Below are positions 45,996 to 57,551 of a stretch of 64,000 bases of DNA, piece by piece. The notes under the pieces are model-generated. The model was not told the origin of the DNA. It saw nothing but the letters and a program-made list of their open reading frames with translations, and did not search any database. Source of the DNA: Pisolithus tinctorius (taxonomy: Eukaryota > Basidiomycota > Agaricomycetes > Boletales > Pisolithaceae); the NCBI GenBank assembly GCA_024663395.1, contig JANFAH010000017.1, positions 1,240,001 through 1,304,000 on the forward strand, read 5' to 3'. Within the stretch, counting starts at the first letter, position 1. Every line of letters starts with the position of its first letter. Made by a program: the position numbers and the translations under genes.

Positions 45996-48900
45996 ATGGC
46001 TCCTGGTCGTATCAAGAAGTGGTTCAAGTCGCTCGGCAGTGATTCGCATCGCACCCGCCAGAGCGATCCAGGTGATATAGCTCCTGCTGCAGCTGAAGCT
46101 ACGGTTGCAGGTATGATATTGTTCTAGCCTACGAAACATGACATGCTTAATGTGGGGACACAGAAGCTAGCGATCTTATTAGTGATGTGGCGAATCCAGT
46201 TCCCCCTCAGATTGAAGTGACTCCGGAAGGTATTAATTGTCGCTCTTCGTGAAACCCACATTGTCTAATGCCGGGTCTCAGCAACTGCGTCTTCTGGACC
46301 TGCTTACCGTCTCAATTCTGAGATGGCTCAAGAATACATGAAAAAAATTGAGCGCTTTCGAATTCTGGTCATGGGAAGAGCGAATGCCGGTAAAACCACC
46401 ATCCTCCAAAGAGTGTGCAGCTCTACAGAAAACCCAGAGATCTTCGATGGGAAAGGAAACAAGGTATAGTACCTATGGGGTGGGTGAAGCCTATCTAACA
46501 ATTTCAGATTGAGGGTGATGTCGTGCAAGGCACTCTGAAAGTAAGATGCCACATCGACTTGTGGAAATTGATATTGATGCTGAGTGCTCTCAGCGTGGTG
46601 TCCATAAGATTGAGCATGAGCTCGTATTTCGTAGTAACCTAGGCTTGGTGTTCCATGACTCCGGTGGGTTCGAGGCAGGTTCCACCCGACAGTTTGACGA
46701 GATGAGTAAATTTGTGGTTTACCATGGAGCCACGACGAGGGTGAATGAACGAATCCATGCCATCTGGTAAGGAATACATTGCGAGTAAATACGGGCTAAC
46801 TGAACAGACAAATGTAGGTTTTGCATCCCCATGACAGACTACCACAGGACAGTAACTGCAGCTGAGCAGAAATTCTTCAATGAGTGTGACACAGGGCATG
46901 GTAAGACAAAAACCATCACAGGTATGATCACATGTGACCAGCTTTCTGCTTAGTTCCTGTGATAGTGCTATTGACCAAGGTGGATGCCTTGTACCTCCCT
47001 GCACTTAGGGGGCTTCTGGATGAAGGTTTGGCCATAGCTGAGGCAAAGGAAAGGGCAGCAGAAAAGCAGGGAGAACTGTTGGAAAAGTGGCTTGACCACA
47101 TAAAACAGGAGCTTGGCAAGTGCCAGTTTCCACCTAAAGGATATGTGTCACTTCAGAGTGAGTATTTCATTACTCAGAGATGGTGCTACTAGAAAATTCT
47201 GGTGGCAGAGATGCATCAAGAGAGTGCAGACTGCAGTGCTTTGATGCAGTGCACAGCAAATGTGTTGAATGAGGAAGGTTTACAAAGGTTACTTATATCA
47301 ACACAGCAGTCAAGTATTGCACTATGTGTTCAATATGCTGTGCACAAGTAAGTAAGGAAGTGTGTTTTGGTGCAGATACTGATCTTCTCAAGGACATTGA
47401 GAAACAGAATGGAGCTAGGTTTCAAGGGAAGATTGCAGATGGATGCAAAACAGTTGGAATGTGACTTGCTGAAATGGTTTCCAAATTGTCATGTAAGTGA
47501 CCACATTCTTTGAACAGATGGAGTGGGTGACATGCCCATTTTATGTTTCCTTGCATGTATTAATAGCAGGTGAGTAATTAATGGCATGCCCATGATGGAT
47601 TTGCTGACTGTGGTCATCCATTCCCTTGATGTTGGTGGCATGGCAGTATGTGAGTGATTTCATGTCATGGTTGGCTGGATGTCTGCTCAATGGCCTCACT
47701 TGCATTCTTGATGTTGGTGGCATCACAGTATGTGAGTTATTTCATGTCATGTTTAGCTGGATGTCTGCTCAATGGCCTCACATGCACTCTTGATGTTGGT
47801 GGCATGACAGGAGGTGAGTGATTTCATGTCATGTTTAGCTGGATGTCTGCTCAATGACCTCACTTGTACTCTTGATGTTGGTGACATGACAGGAGGCAAG
47901 TGATTTCATGTCATGTTTAGCTGGATGTCTGCTCAATGGCCTCACTTGCACTCTTGATGTTGGTGGCATGACAGGGTGTGAGTGATTTGATGGCATTTTT
48001 AGCTGTATGCCTGCTCAATGGCCTCACTTGCACTCTTGATGTTGGTGGCATCACAGTGGGTGAGTGATTTCATGTCATGGTTAGCTGGATGTCTGCTCAA
48101 TGGCCTCACTTGCACTCTTGATGTTGGTGACATTACAGTGGGTGAGTGATTTGATGGCATGTGTAGCTGGATGTCTGCTCAATGGCTTCACTTGCATTCT
48201 TGATGTTGGTGGCATCACAGCCTGTGAGTGATTTGATGGCATGTTTAGCTGGATGTCTGCTCAATGGCCTCACTTGCACTCTTGATGTTGGTGGCATCAC
48301 AGTGGGTGAGTGATTTGATGGCATGTTTAGCTGGATGTCTGCTCAATGGCCTCACTTGCACTCTTGATGTTGGTGGCATCACAGGAGGTGAGTGATTTCA
48401 TGCCATGTTCAGCTGGATGTCTGCTCAATGGCCTCACTTGCACTCTTGATGTTGGTGGCATCACAGGATGTGAGTGATTTGATGGCATGTTTAGCTGGAT
48501 GTCTGCTCAATGGCCTCACTTGCACTCTTGATGTTGGTGGCATCACAGGGGGTGGGTGATTTGATGGCATGTTTAGCTGGATGTCTGCTCAATGGCCTCA
48601 CTTGCACTCTTGATGTTGGTGGCATGACAGTATGTGAGTGATTTGATGGCATGTTTAGCTGGATGTCTGCTCAATGGCTTCACTTGCACTCTTGATGTTG
48701 GTGGCATCACAGTGGGTGAGTGATTTGATGGCATGTTTAGCTGGATGTCTGCTCAATGGCCTCACTTGCACTCTTGATGTTGGTGGCATCACAGTGGGTG
48801 AGTGATTTGATGGCATGTTTGGCTGGATGTCTGCTCAATGGCCTCACTTGCACTCTTGATGTTGGTGGCATCACAGCGGGTGAGTGATTTCATGCCATGT

Positions 48901-50413
48901 TTGGCTGGATGTCTGCTCAATGGCCTCACTTGCACTCTTGATGTTGGTGGCATCACAGCAGGTGAGTGATTTCATGCCATGTTCAGCTGGATGTCTGCTC
49001 AATGGCCTCACTTGCACTCTTGATGTTGGTGGCATCACAGTGGGTGAGTGATTTCATGCCATGTTCAGCTGGATGTCTGCTCAATGGCCTCACTTGCACT
49101 CTTGATGTTGGTGGCATCACAGTGGGTGAGTGATTTCATGCCATGTTCAGCTGGATGTCTGCTCAATGGCCTCACTTGCACTCTTGATGTTGGTGGCATC
49201 ACAGTGGGTGAGTGATTTCATGCCATGTTCAGCTGGATGTCTGCTCAATGGCCTCATTTGCACTCTTGATGTTGGTGGCATGACAGCATGTGAGTGATTT
49301 GATGGCATGTTTAGCTGGATGTCTGCTCAATGGCCTCACTTGCACTCTTGATGTTGGTGGCATCACAGGATGTGAGTGATTTGACGGCATGTTTAGCTGG
49401 ATGTCTGCTCAATGGCCTCACTTGCACTCATGATGTTGGTGGCATCACAGGAGGTGAGTGATTTGATGGCATGTTTAGCTGGATGTCTGCTCAATGGCCT
49501 CACTTGCACTCTTGATGTTGGTGGCATGACAGCATGTGAGTGATTTGATGGCATGTTTAGCTGGATGTCTGCTCAGTGCAATACCACACACTGTTCATGA
49601 TGATGGTATGGCAGAATGTATGTGAATTTAATCCAATGTTAGATCTTTCCTGATTCCCTGGACCTCTATACTTTGGGTTCCACTTGACTTGTAGCTTGTA
49701 AGTGTTTCTACTCTGTTACCCCTGATATTTGCTACATTTTATGAACTCCCTAAACCACCATTTATGGCAGAATGTGAGTGGTTGCATGCTTTTTCACATG
49801 CATATACTGATCATGATTGTGTGGTGGTGCCCTTGGTGTGACCTCTTCCATGGCAGGAGGTGTGTAACCTATAGCAGCCACAACTGGCTACATTTCTCAT
49901 CCATGTATACTTTGACCATATTTGTCACACATCTGCCATTTAAACTCTTAGCTTGTAAGCATTGGCCTAATACCCCTTTTTGTCTAAGGCAAACATACAG
50001 AGTACCAGTCAAAATTTGAAGTCAATACTGCTGTTCAAATGCCAGCTCTGCCCAAAGATGTCACTTTGTTGGGGAGGTTCCCAAGTCTCCAGTCAATGGC
50101 TGAACATGCCATTGGTAGGTGTTTCCCATTCCCTACAGAAGATATACTCACTGCTCTAGGATGCTTGCTTGTTGCTGAGTATTCTTACTTTTTAATGCAG
50201 CAAGGGCAACATCTTTGGCAGGAGGTTTTGTCATTGAGTGTGGAGGAATACAACAGGTCCAAAATACAAGCTGCCATTTCAAATGCTGTCAAGGCAGCTT
50301 TTCATGACTGTAAAGGTGATATGGATGGTTTATGTGATGCTATTATCAAGATCATCACTGAGTATCGCATGTGTAAGTGGACATTTTCACTATTTATGGA
50401 GTTACCATTCTGA
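45996..50413 (+). CDS. P-loop GTPase, copy 2
   Basis: Same exon structure as the 31.7-kb gene: MAPGRIKKWFKSLGSDSHRT, RILVMGRANAGKTTILQRV, FHDSGGFEAG, VLLTKVDALY. The G domain remains readable. The last exon-like segments (50,041-50,115; 50,203-50,374) also match copy 1, with MPALPKDVTLLGRFPSLQSM. The minisatellite between exons is more than twice as long. From about 46,840 on, CpG is nearly absent, as in copy 1. Expression is unknown; no clear inactivating change was seen in the G domain. Confidence 0.65.
47650..49577 (+). repeat. 82-bp minisatellite, 24 units
   Basis: Same unit as at 33,362-34,221. GTGAG starts at 47,650 and the last full start is 49,536, a distance of 1,886 = 23 x 82, so no unit has changed length. 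Units differ by a few substitutions (GATGGCATG or CATGTCATG or CATGCCATG variants), and runs of like variants lie next to each other, which points to local amplification. Confidence 0.95.
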
Positions 50414-51009
50414 GATGTTTTCAGCAAACATGCTGTTGAAGGCCAATAAAGTTTGAATATGGTCAAAACATTCAGAGTAGCATGTCTAGGTATGGGACTA
50501 TTTCTTGTCATCAATTTGTAAGGCATGCTCAACATTCAATTTGCACTGCAATATACCTGGCATCAGTGTGAGGTTGGAGCTTGTCACACATAAATTCATT
50601 TCTCTACTGTTTCTTACTGGATATGAATGATTGAAGTTTGAAACATTGTGTTTACTTGTATACATTGATGTGATGTAAAAATATGGAATCCAACCAGAGA
50701 ATGTGTCTGAACCAATGGTAAATACTCCTACATGTAAATACCCATGGCCATGGTGGTGCTTATGTACAGGTTTCATAAGGTGTACCTTTGTATTTGTTCC
50801 AGTCATGCTCATTGCTTGCAACAATGCTTCCACCATCAAGTGCACTCAACCCAATGGCTTTAAACCCTGCTGCAAGATATTCATGTCATAGTGTTATCAC
50901 TTTTGAGGTTGTCATGTGTTCAGAGACTGACTCATTTGCACCAGTCCAATCCCTAGGTGAGTCTGGACCAGGGATGGCAACCCTGGTGACCATCACTGCT
51001 TGGTAGCTG
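50414..51009 (+). other. GTPase' 3' region, CpG-poor
   Basis: Counterpart of 35,060-35,645. No separate gene supported. Confidence 0.4.
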
Positions 51010-51786
51010 AGACCCAGCTCTCCCCATTTCTGTTTCAAAGTCAGCTGTCATGACGAGAGTGTAATAAATGGCCATTTGGATCTAAGGATGAGCACAATTA
51101 TTCCCTGGTGCAAAATTGTGTTGTTCACATGATGTGACTGATCCAGATGTAAGTCTGTCCAAATATGGGTACAAAAAAACAGTTAGGTCGACGAAGATGG
51201 ACTTATTGATCTGGTGTTGTCCACCATCATCAGTGCCAATGCCTCCTCGAGATGATTGGGATGCATAAACAGCAAAGGGCCACTTGGAAACATCGCTTCC
51301 AAGTAGCTTCACACAAGAGCACGTAAGCTGGGAAAGTCGAGCTGTGATGGGGAGGTCACACGAAGGATCGAAGTGACATAATTGGAGACTTCAATGACAG
51401 AGGACTGTGAGGAGGAAGGGGGGAGGAGTTCAATTGTCAATATACCACCTGATATTGAGCCATGGTTGTTGCAATGTAGACACTGAAAAATGCTCATGTA
51501 TCATGGTATGGATGTTCCAGTAATGACATGAATTCTTCAACCTGTATGCCATGTCCAGGTGGGACTGTCACCTATGATATTCATGAGTTATCCAATGCAT
51601 CTGACTCCCCTTCATCTGTACCTGGGCCTTTGAGCACATGGCCCAAGTATGTCGAGTGTCAAGTGAGCAGGCTTGAATGTAGTTTGAATAGAACTGTGTC
51701 TTCCTCCAGGTTATGATTGCTGAGTGTCCAATGGATAGTGATGATGACAGACCCATCGCCAAACCAGTATGTTGTGTGCTCATCAC
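51010..51786 (-). pseudogene. Second BTB gene, copy 2, CpG-decayed
   Basis: Aligns with 35,646-36,460. The frame is broken and nearly every CpG of copy 1 is TpG or CpA here (for example ACGCGAAGG to ACACGAAGG, CGTACGCCA to TGTATGCCA). Like its parent it lacks the C-terminal exons. Confidence 0.8.
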
Positions 51787-51917
51787 CTCAGATTGCTATT
51801 CCATTAGAAAATCACACATCCCTTGATGTCCAAGATGGTCAGATAATGAGGCAAACCAACAAAGCCAGATCAGTTTATGATTATGCAAGGAAAGTCCACA
51901 CTAATGCCAGCCAGTGA

Positions 51918-53442
51918 TCAGTACAGTACTTTACTGAGTCTCTGCAGGGAATTCAACAGTACATCCCCCTGCTTGACCACTTTCTCATACTGTGCCATCT
52001 TGATCGATGGTCTGGTTGTCTCTACAATCCCATGCACTTTATTGATTGTGCAATGCAACTGCCCATTTGTGATGAACTGTGAGAGTTCCCTATGCCAGTC
52101 CCTTGAGTACATCCTACCAAAAAGAAAAATCAACCCACCTGTTGATGTAGTCAACACTCATGCCAAAAGCGCCACTGAGACTCTCTAGCATCATGCTCTG
52201 ATATGATTCCAATAGTTGTGCATAGGTGAGGATATGCATTTCACACACATAGTATTGAGTGTGGGGAGAGGGAGACAAAAGTCAGGAAGGGAGTAAATAC
52301 ATTTGTTCAAGTGTGGCTGCATCATAGTGGACAGGGTAATAATTCTATGAAAAGAAAAAGTTGATGTCAGTTTGTGTGGGTTCATTGATAAGGATTGTGG
52401 TGAGAGCATACCTAATGCTACAAAAAATTTTGCATAGTGGCAGTCATAGAGATTCTGCAGAAGATCTTCCAGGACAGGCAGTTCTGGAAGAACCGAGATG
52501 ACTTCAGGAGAGGCAATGAGCTGGGTGGAAGCAGTGATGATGAGTGACATGAACTATAAACCATGCCACAAAGTGGACAGATCACCCACCTTTTTCTTCA
52601 AGTCTACTCTTGGGAGGGTAAGCATACTGCTGATGATGGTGAGTGCAATGAAGTCATCATAGGAGATGAGTTCTGTAGCAGTGAATGTGGACAGAGCATC
52701 GAGCAACAGCTTGCCCCCCAATTTAAACTGCTGAATGGAAACTATGTGTAAGCCATGATACACTTTGAGATGATTCCATCTGTCCCAATCACCCCCTTCC
52801 TTGATGAGTCTGTCCAAATCACATGAGTGAGAAAGAAATGTTTAGCATCCATGGACCCACTTTTCTGCCCCAGCAAGGTTCTCAGTGATGAGGATATTAT
52901 CTCCAAAGAAGAAACCTATTTGGATGAGAGTTAGAGTAATGTCTATCCTTGACCCAAGGCCTGGTGTTTTCTCCAAGGCAAGTTGTTGGGCTGTGACAGC
53001 CACATCCTACACACATTCCCCATAAGCTCAGGATTGCAAACCAGGATCGCTTGGGATATACCTTGTCACCTATCCAAGTGAGATGGTTTGCCCTCACCTT
53101 CAAGGCATCTGATATTCAGATTCCCCTCTGTCTTCTGGGCTTCAGCCAGACATTCATCCAATTTCTTGAGTTGCTCTTCATTTGTCTTTTCCATGGATTC
53201 AAGGAGAGCTGGGTCAACATCTATCCCACTTGAAGAGGTGAGCACCCAATAATAGGGGCCATATCTGTACCAGTGTGAGCCTGTGTTTGATTGTTAAGAG
53301 TCTATGCACTGTCAGCCTTGATCCCTTCCAAAAATGATTTCCATGTGACATCATGTAGATGGCCAACAGAAGGGTTTATAAGTGTAAACAGGTGTTGTGG
53401 GAGGCTGAGATTCAGTATGGGGAGGACAGTGTCATCAGTCAT
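51918..53442 (-). pseudogene. RPN7 copy 2, CpG-decayed
   Basis: All exons of RPN7 can be traced, but many conserved Arg codons have changed by C-to-T or G-to-A at Cp[12 protein letters not shown] of copy 1 is DRWNHLKVYHG, and SIRRFKLGG is SIQQFKLGG. The one-base shortage in MAPYYRA is shared with copy 1. An ATG is present at 53,442 where copy 1 has GTG. The frames remain mostly open because CpG decay of Arg codons rarely makes stops, but loss of many conserved residues argues against function. Confidence 0.82.
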
Positions 53443-53532
53443 GGCTAGGTTGCTTGAAAGCAGGAGGAACATGTCAGTGCCCAGCATTGGTAGCCCCATG
53501 ATGGACCTGTCACCACCACCACCACCACCACA

Positions 53533-53623
53533 ATGACCACTGACCAAGCACTGCTGGATGAAGCCAAGAATGCCCACCCACCATGGGCAGAGGAGATTTA
53601 CAAGCAAATTCTCATCTCATCAG
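53533..53623 (+). pseudogene. RPN6 exon 1, copy 2 (fragment)
   Basis: Encodes MTTDQALLDEAKNAHPPWAE, then EIYKQILISS, with CAA where copy 1 has the stop TAA. The gene is cut off in intron 1 at about 53,650, so only this exon survives. Confidence 0.85.
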
Positions 53624-53650
53624 GTTTGTCATGTGTTCAATGCCATTCAA

Positions 53651-55900
53651 CATCAGCAAACATGTCCGAGTCTACCAAGGCTGAGTTAGGCCTTACTAGG
53701 CTTACTCAGCATAGTAGATGTTGCTAGGTTAGCAGGACCTAGTTAGCAACCTCTCATGCTACCAGTCTAGCAGAATCCTATGGGGCTAGCAGGATCTGCC
53801 TGGCCCTGCTTGGTCTCACATGACCTCTCTGGCCTTACTAGGCCTTGCATGACCTACTTAGTCATGTTAAGCCTACTGCACCTTGCTAGGCCTTGTATTG
53901 CTCAACCAGCCTTACTAGGCATTTCAATGGGCCACATCTTGCTAGGGCTTACTAGATCCTTGGTTTCATACAAATAGATGACCAATCACAATTATATTAG
54001 TAAAACTGCACTGACAAGATACAACTCTAGTGTGCCAGACAAATACAGGACCATGCAAGAAGCATACCAAACAAATACAGAAGTGTGCAATTTGGTGAAT
54101 GAGAGTGTGCAAAGTGAATCGGAAGGGTCCCTCCTGAATGTGAAAGCATTTAAGGTGAATACACAAGTGTCCCAGGTCAATGTACAAGCATCTAAGGCAA
54201 ATGTGAAAGTGTTCAATGCACATACAAAAAGGCAGAACTGGTATGAGAAGTGAGAGCGATTAGAAACCATTTTTCTGTTTCTTAGGAGGGCATCTGACTT
54301 GGGGTTGGTTATGGGCATGCACCATGGCATTGTGTGTCTTCATGCCAGGGGAGTCCACAGTGTCTGTGAAGATATCCTCTTGTTCTGCAGGTTTCTTGTG
54401 CCATTTGTTTACTGGTGCAGCTTTCTTGTGGGCAGGTGCCAGCACCTCAGGGTCTTCATTTCTGTTAGTAAGGGAGGTGGCACATCATTTGTTTGCTGGC
54501 ACAGTCTTGCAGACAGGTGGAGGTGCCTCGTCCCCCATGTCTTTGTCTTTGTCACTTGTAAGTGGGGAGACATCACACTCAGGCCAGTGCTGACCATTTG
54601 GATGGATTTCTGGTCTGTTGATGCTTGCAATGGAATTGTTAGTGTTCTCACTAACATCAGAGTCATGAGATGAAGATGATGCTGGTGTGCAGCTTTGAGA
54701 TACAACACAAGTAAGCATCCTAAGGATCAATAAACATAAGAGTCTTACATTTGCATGGACACATTGGAGGTTGGTGGGTTCCTGGACACCTGCTTGGCAT
54801 GTCTTGCTCGGATATGTAGGACATCATTGTCAGACTCAGGATCTGGTTGAGCCTGCTCCTTGTTCTTGGATGCTGTGCCATTGTGAAGGTGTTGCAGGAA
54901 AGCATGCCTAACAATAATTAAGTCCAGTACATGTTGAGCATGCTTATGGTGAGGACAACATACATGTTCCACCACTCAATGGTCTCATGTGTCCAGTCAT
55001 CCAAATGCTTGAACATCTTGACAATCATCCATGACATTGCCTGCAGGTCAATGTCTCCAAATTCATTGGCCCATTTGGGTGCCAAACTCAGAGTAAGATA
55101 TGCCTCAATTATGGTTAGCATCAGACAACTTGAGACTGGTGGGAATGACACTTGCAATTATGTGTACATATGCAATGATATGTGGTGTGACTCTCAGAAG
55201 ATTCCATGCACAGTGTAGGAAAAGTCCAAGTAGCTGTATAATATGAGCTAGATGGCTTAGATAACAGCAATAAAAAATGAAGGGAACGAATTGTTCATCC
55301 CAAGGGATTCTGGACTGTCAAGACTAGAAGGTGAGACCCAGCACTTTGTAGCAGTAGTGTTTCGTGATGTGCATGATGTGTTCTGCAGAATAGTACTGGC
55401 GATGTGAGTGGTGCAAGTGGTATACGTAGTTCATGCATGGCAGTATGCAAGACATGCAGTGTAGACAAAGTGGAAAAGAAACTCATGGTGACCTTCTGAG
55501 TGCCAAAAGGTATTATTCTGTACATAAGTACAGCACTTTATAGTCCAGGCAAACCTGGAACTTAAGTAAGACAGGGTACAAGTAAAGGGAAGCTGCACAA
55601 CAGTGCATACACACAAGACAGGCCAAAACAGAGGCTGAGGGTATACTACAAGTGCTAAAGGAATAGAGACCGTGATAAGAGAAAGAGTCTGAGGGAAAAG
55701 AAGTGGCCAGTGTCACACACCAAAGGTGTTTGGTGAGATGGACATGGATACAGCTGATGAATGGAGATGAAGACCATAGCTTTCATGTGAAGAAGGACAG
55801 CCAGAAATGTCAGAAGTCATCCCTTGCACAAGAACAAGTCATCAATGCCAAAGAAAAAGAAGGGAGCAAGTTAAGCACTGGTCAAAATTCTTAAGCACCC
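53651..55900. mobile_element. Unclassified repeat or transposon remains
   Basis: Sequence after the RPN6' break is CpG-poor and has no counterpart in copy 1. 53,680-53,960 is rich in short degenerate CTAGGCCTTACTAGG-type motifs. 54,260-55,160 has minus-strand open pieces (for example WANEFGDIDLQAMSWMIVKM, then FKHLDDWTHETIEWWNMYVV) with an acidic, Ser-rich C-terminal part. I cannot name the element family; location and composition suggest mobile-element debris. Confidence 0.4.
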
Positions 55901-56563
55901 ATGTATGGCATTCCGGTTTTCAACATATCTCTGCCATTTCTGCAGATACCGAAACCATTCCCACACTCGCTTGTAGTGCTCAGCCACGCGATCCTACCTT
56001 CCAAAATTGGAAAGGATTTGCGCACTCCACACGTTTCCACAGCACTCCCTCCAAAAGATGCTCATTTCACTAATTCTTCTGATATGGCTGCCTCCACATC
56101 AATCATTTTGCTTGTCCCCTTTGCTAGGGACCATGGCTACATATATCTACCAGGAGTTCCTACCAGCTTCCATCCTGAAGCATCCTGGTACATCCCATCC
56201 TCATCTGCCCCCTCTCAGCCCATCCAGCTTGGACAGCACATTCTTTTTGTCAGCATGACCTCTAGGAGGACGTTCTTTGGTCGCCTCAGGTCTGTCATTC
56301 GCTTGGCAAGGTCTTATGTGGTTGTTTCAGTCTCTCCAGTCCAAGAAGCATATGGATCCTTCCTCCCTGCTCCCTGCAATGTCTTCATACCAGTCTCGTC
56401 TGTCATTCTCCCAAAATTGCGACAGCTACAGTATAATCTACTGTTCTCTACTCTCCCTGATCGCATCCATGACGAGTATGATGCACATCTTGCCTCCTTA
56501 TTGCAAGATACAGCAGAAGATGCTCCCCCTTCATCCTCTCTTCCATCAGAGCCTCATTCATGA
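55901..56563 (+). CDS. 220-residue ORF ahead of an LTR-like sequence
   Basis: Open frame with internal sequence TSIILLVPFARDHGYIYLPG, GQHILFVSMTSRRTFFGRL and VFIPVSSVILPKLRQLQY, ending in an acidic, Ser/Pro-rich tail. It stops about 45 bp before a G-run (GGTTTGGGGGGGAAAG) that looks like a polypurine tract. This position fits the last reading frame of an LTR retrotransposon, but it has no integrase, RT or chromodomain motif. The N-terminal 40 residues may be better read in the overlapping frame (STHVWHSGFQHISAISADTE), which would imply a frameshift. Confidence 0.5.
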   Translation: MYGIPVFNISLPFLQIPKPFPHSLVVLSHAILPSKIGKDLRTPHVSTALPPKDAHFTNSSDMAASTSIILLVPFARDHGYIYLPGVPTSFHPEASWYIPSSSAPSQPIQLGQHILFVSMTSRRTFFGRLRSVIRLARSYVVVSVSPVQEAYGSFLPAPCNVFIPVSSVILPKLRQLQYNLLFSTLPDRIHDEYDAHLASLLQDTAEDAPPSSSLPSEPHS

Positions 56564-56606
56564 AGTTTTATTTGCTTCACTGAGAGGATGGTTTGGGGGG
56601 GAAAGT

Positions 56607-57551
56607 TGTGATCCCCTATGCTCCTGTCACCCCACAGACCCCCAAAGCTTGACCCCTGTTGACATCTGACTCACCCTGTCTGCTTTTGGATGTACTGTAT
56701 CGGTATCAGATTGGCGCTGCCTCTCTGTCATCCCACTTTGGCCCAAAGGAGATCTCTTTGAGATGTGACATGCACAGCCTCCCCCTAATGTGATTCCAGT
56801 GCGCTTTCCCAGTTCCTCACATTACTTGACTCATACTCTGACATTCTGACTGTCCTTGACTCACCTATTGCCAATACTTACCAATCTTTTGACTTTGCTT
56901 ACTGATTCTTTGCTTTTTGGCTTACTTATCCTTACCAATGTTTACCAATGCTTTCCAAGACAATTACCCATCGCTTACATTCCTTACTTATCAGTTACCA
57001 ATCACTTACCAAGTGTTTGCACCTTGTTTCCCATAGGCAATGCCCCTGTACTGTATATAAATCACTGTACTTAGATAGCTAAAAGAAGAAGACATCAGAG
57101 AGCCCCTCTTGCTCGCATTTCATCATCTCTCAGTAAATCATTCATCAGCTTCAATAGTTGAGACTTTATTAAGGGTCTAGCTATCGTCTACTTCACTTAT
57201 CATCGTCTATCATCAATATACTTCGCTCCAAGCCCTTCCTGAGCTTAGTGCAGCCTAGGACATTGAATTAAGTCATCATCCACCCATCTGTAGGCTGACA
57301 GCAGTCTACCCCATCGCAATCTATCACATTCTTGCTCCCTCTTCATCAGGAGCACCCCCAACCCTCTGCACTCATCTTTGAGTGTTGTAGTTTGCAAAAA
57401 CCCTCCCAAATCAAAGGTTCTACCATCTAGGTACTGCATAGGCACACCACTACTCGCTCTTTTTGTCTTTTGTGTTGGTTTTGGTTGGTTTCCACCACTG
57501 AACCTCACTTTGACTCACACCATATGGAAGTTACTGCGACTATGAGCGACA
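56607..57551 (+). mobile_element. Probable long terminal repeat (about 945 bp)
   Basis: Begins TGTGATCCCC directly after a polypurine-like tract and may end ...GCGACA at 57,551. After one base comes TGGTGGCAGCAAGG, which has the TGG start expected of a tRNA primer-binding site. A TATATAA box lies at about 57,053-57,059 with a likely transcription start 25-40 bp later. No second copy exists in the window, so the ends are inferred from motifs alone. It could be the 5' LTR of the array to the right, the 3' LTR of the element to the left, or a solo LTR. Confidence 0.45.

Larger units (their letters stand above)
41936..53650. repeat. Second segmental duplication, copy 2
   Basis: Direct repeat of the 25.1-38.3 kb block with an internal deletion (26,935-29,455 missing at the junction near 43,735) and a longer minisatellite. 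It ends inside intron 1 of RPN6', where transposon-like DNA begins. 43.7-46.8 kb is close to copy 1, while 51.0-53.65 kb is strongly CpG-depleted. Confidence 0.9.

Noticed and set aside
57245..57508. 87-codon minus-strand frame within the LTR-like region
   Set aside because: It has no motif and lies in a segment better explained as non-coding LTR sequence.
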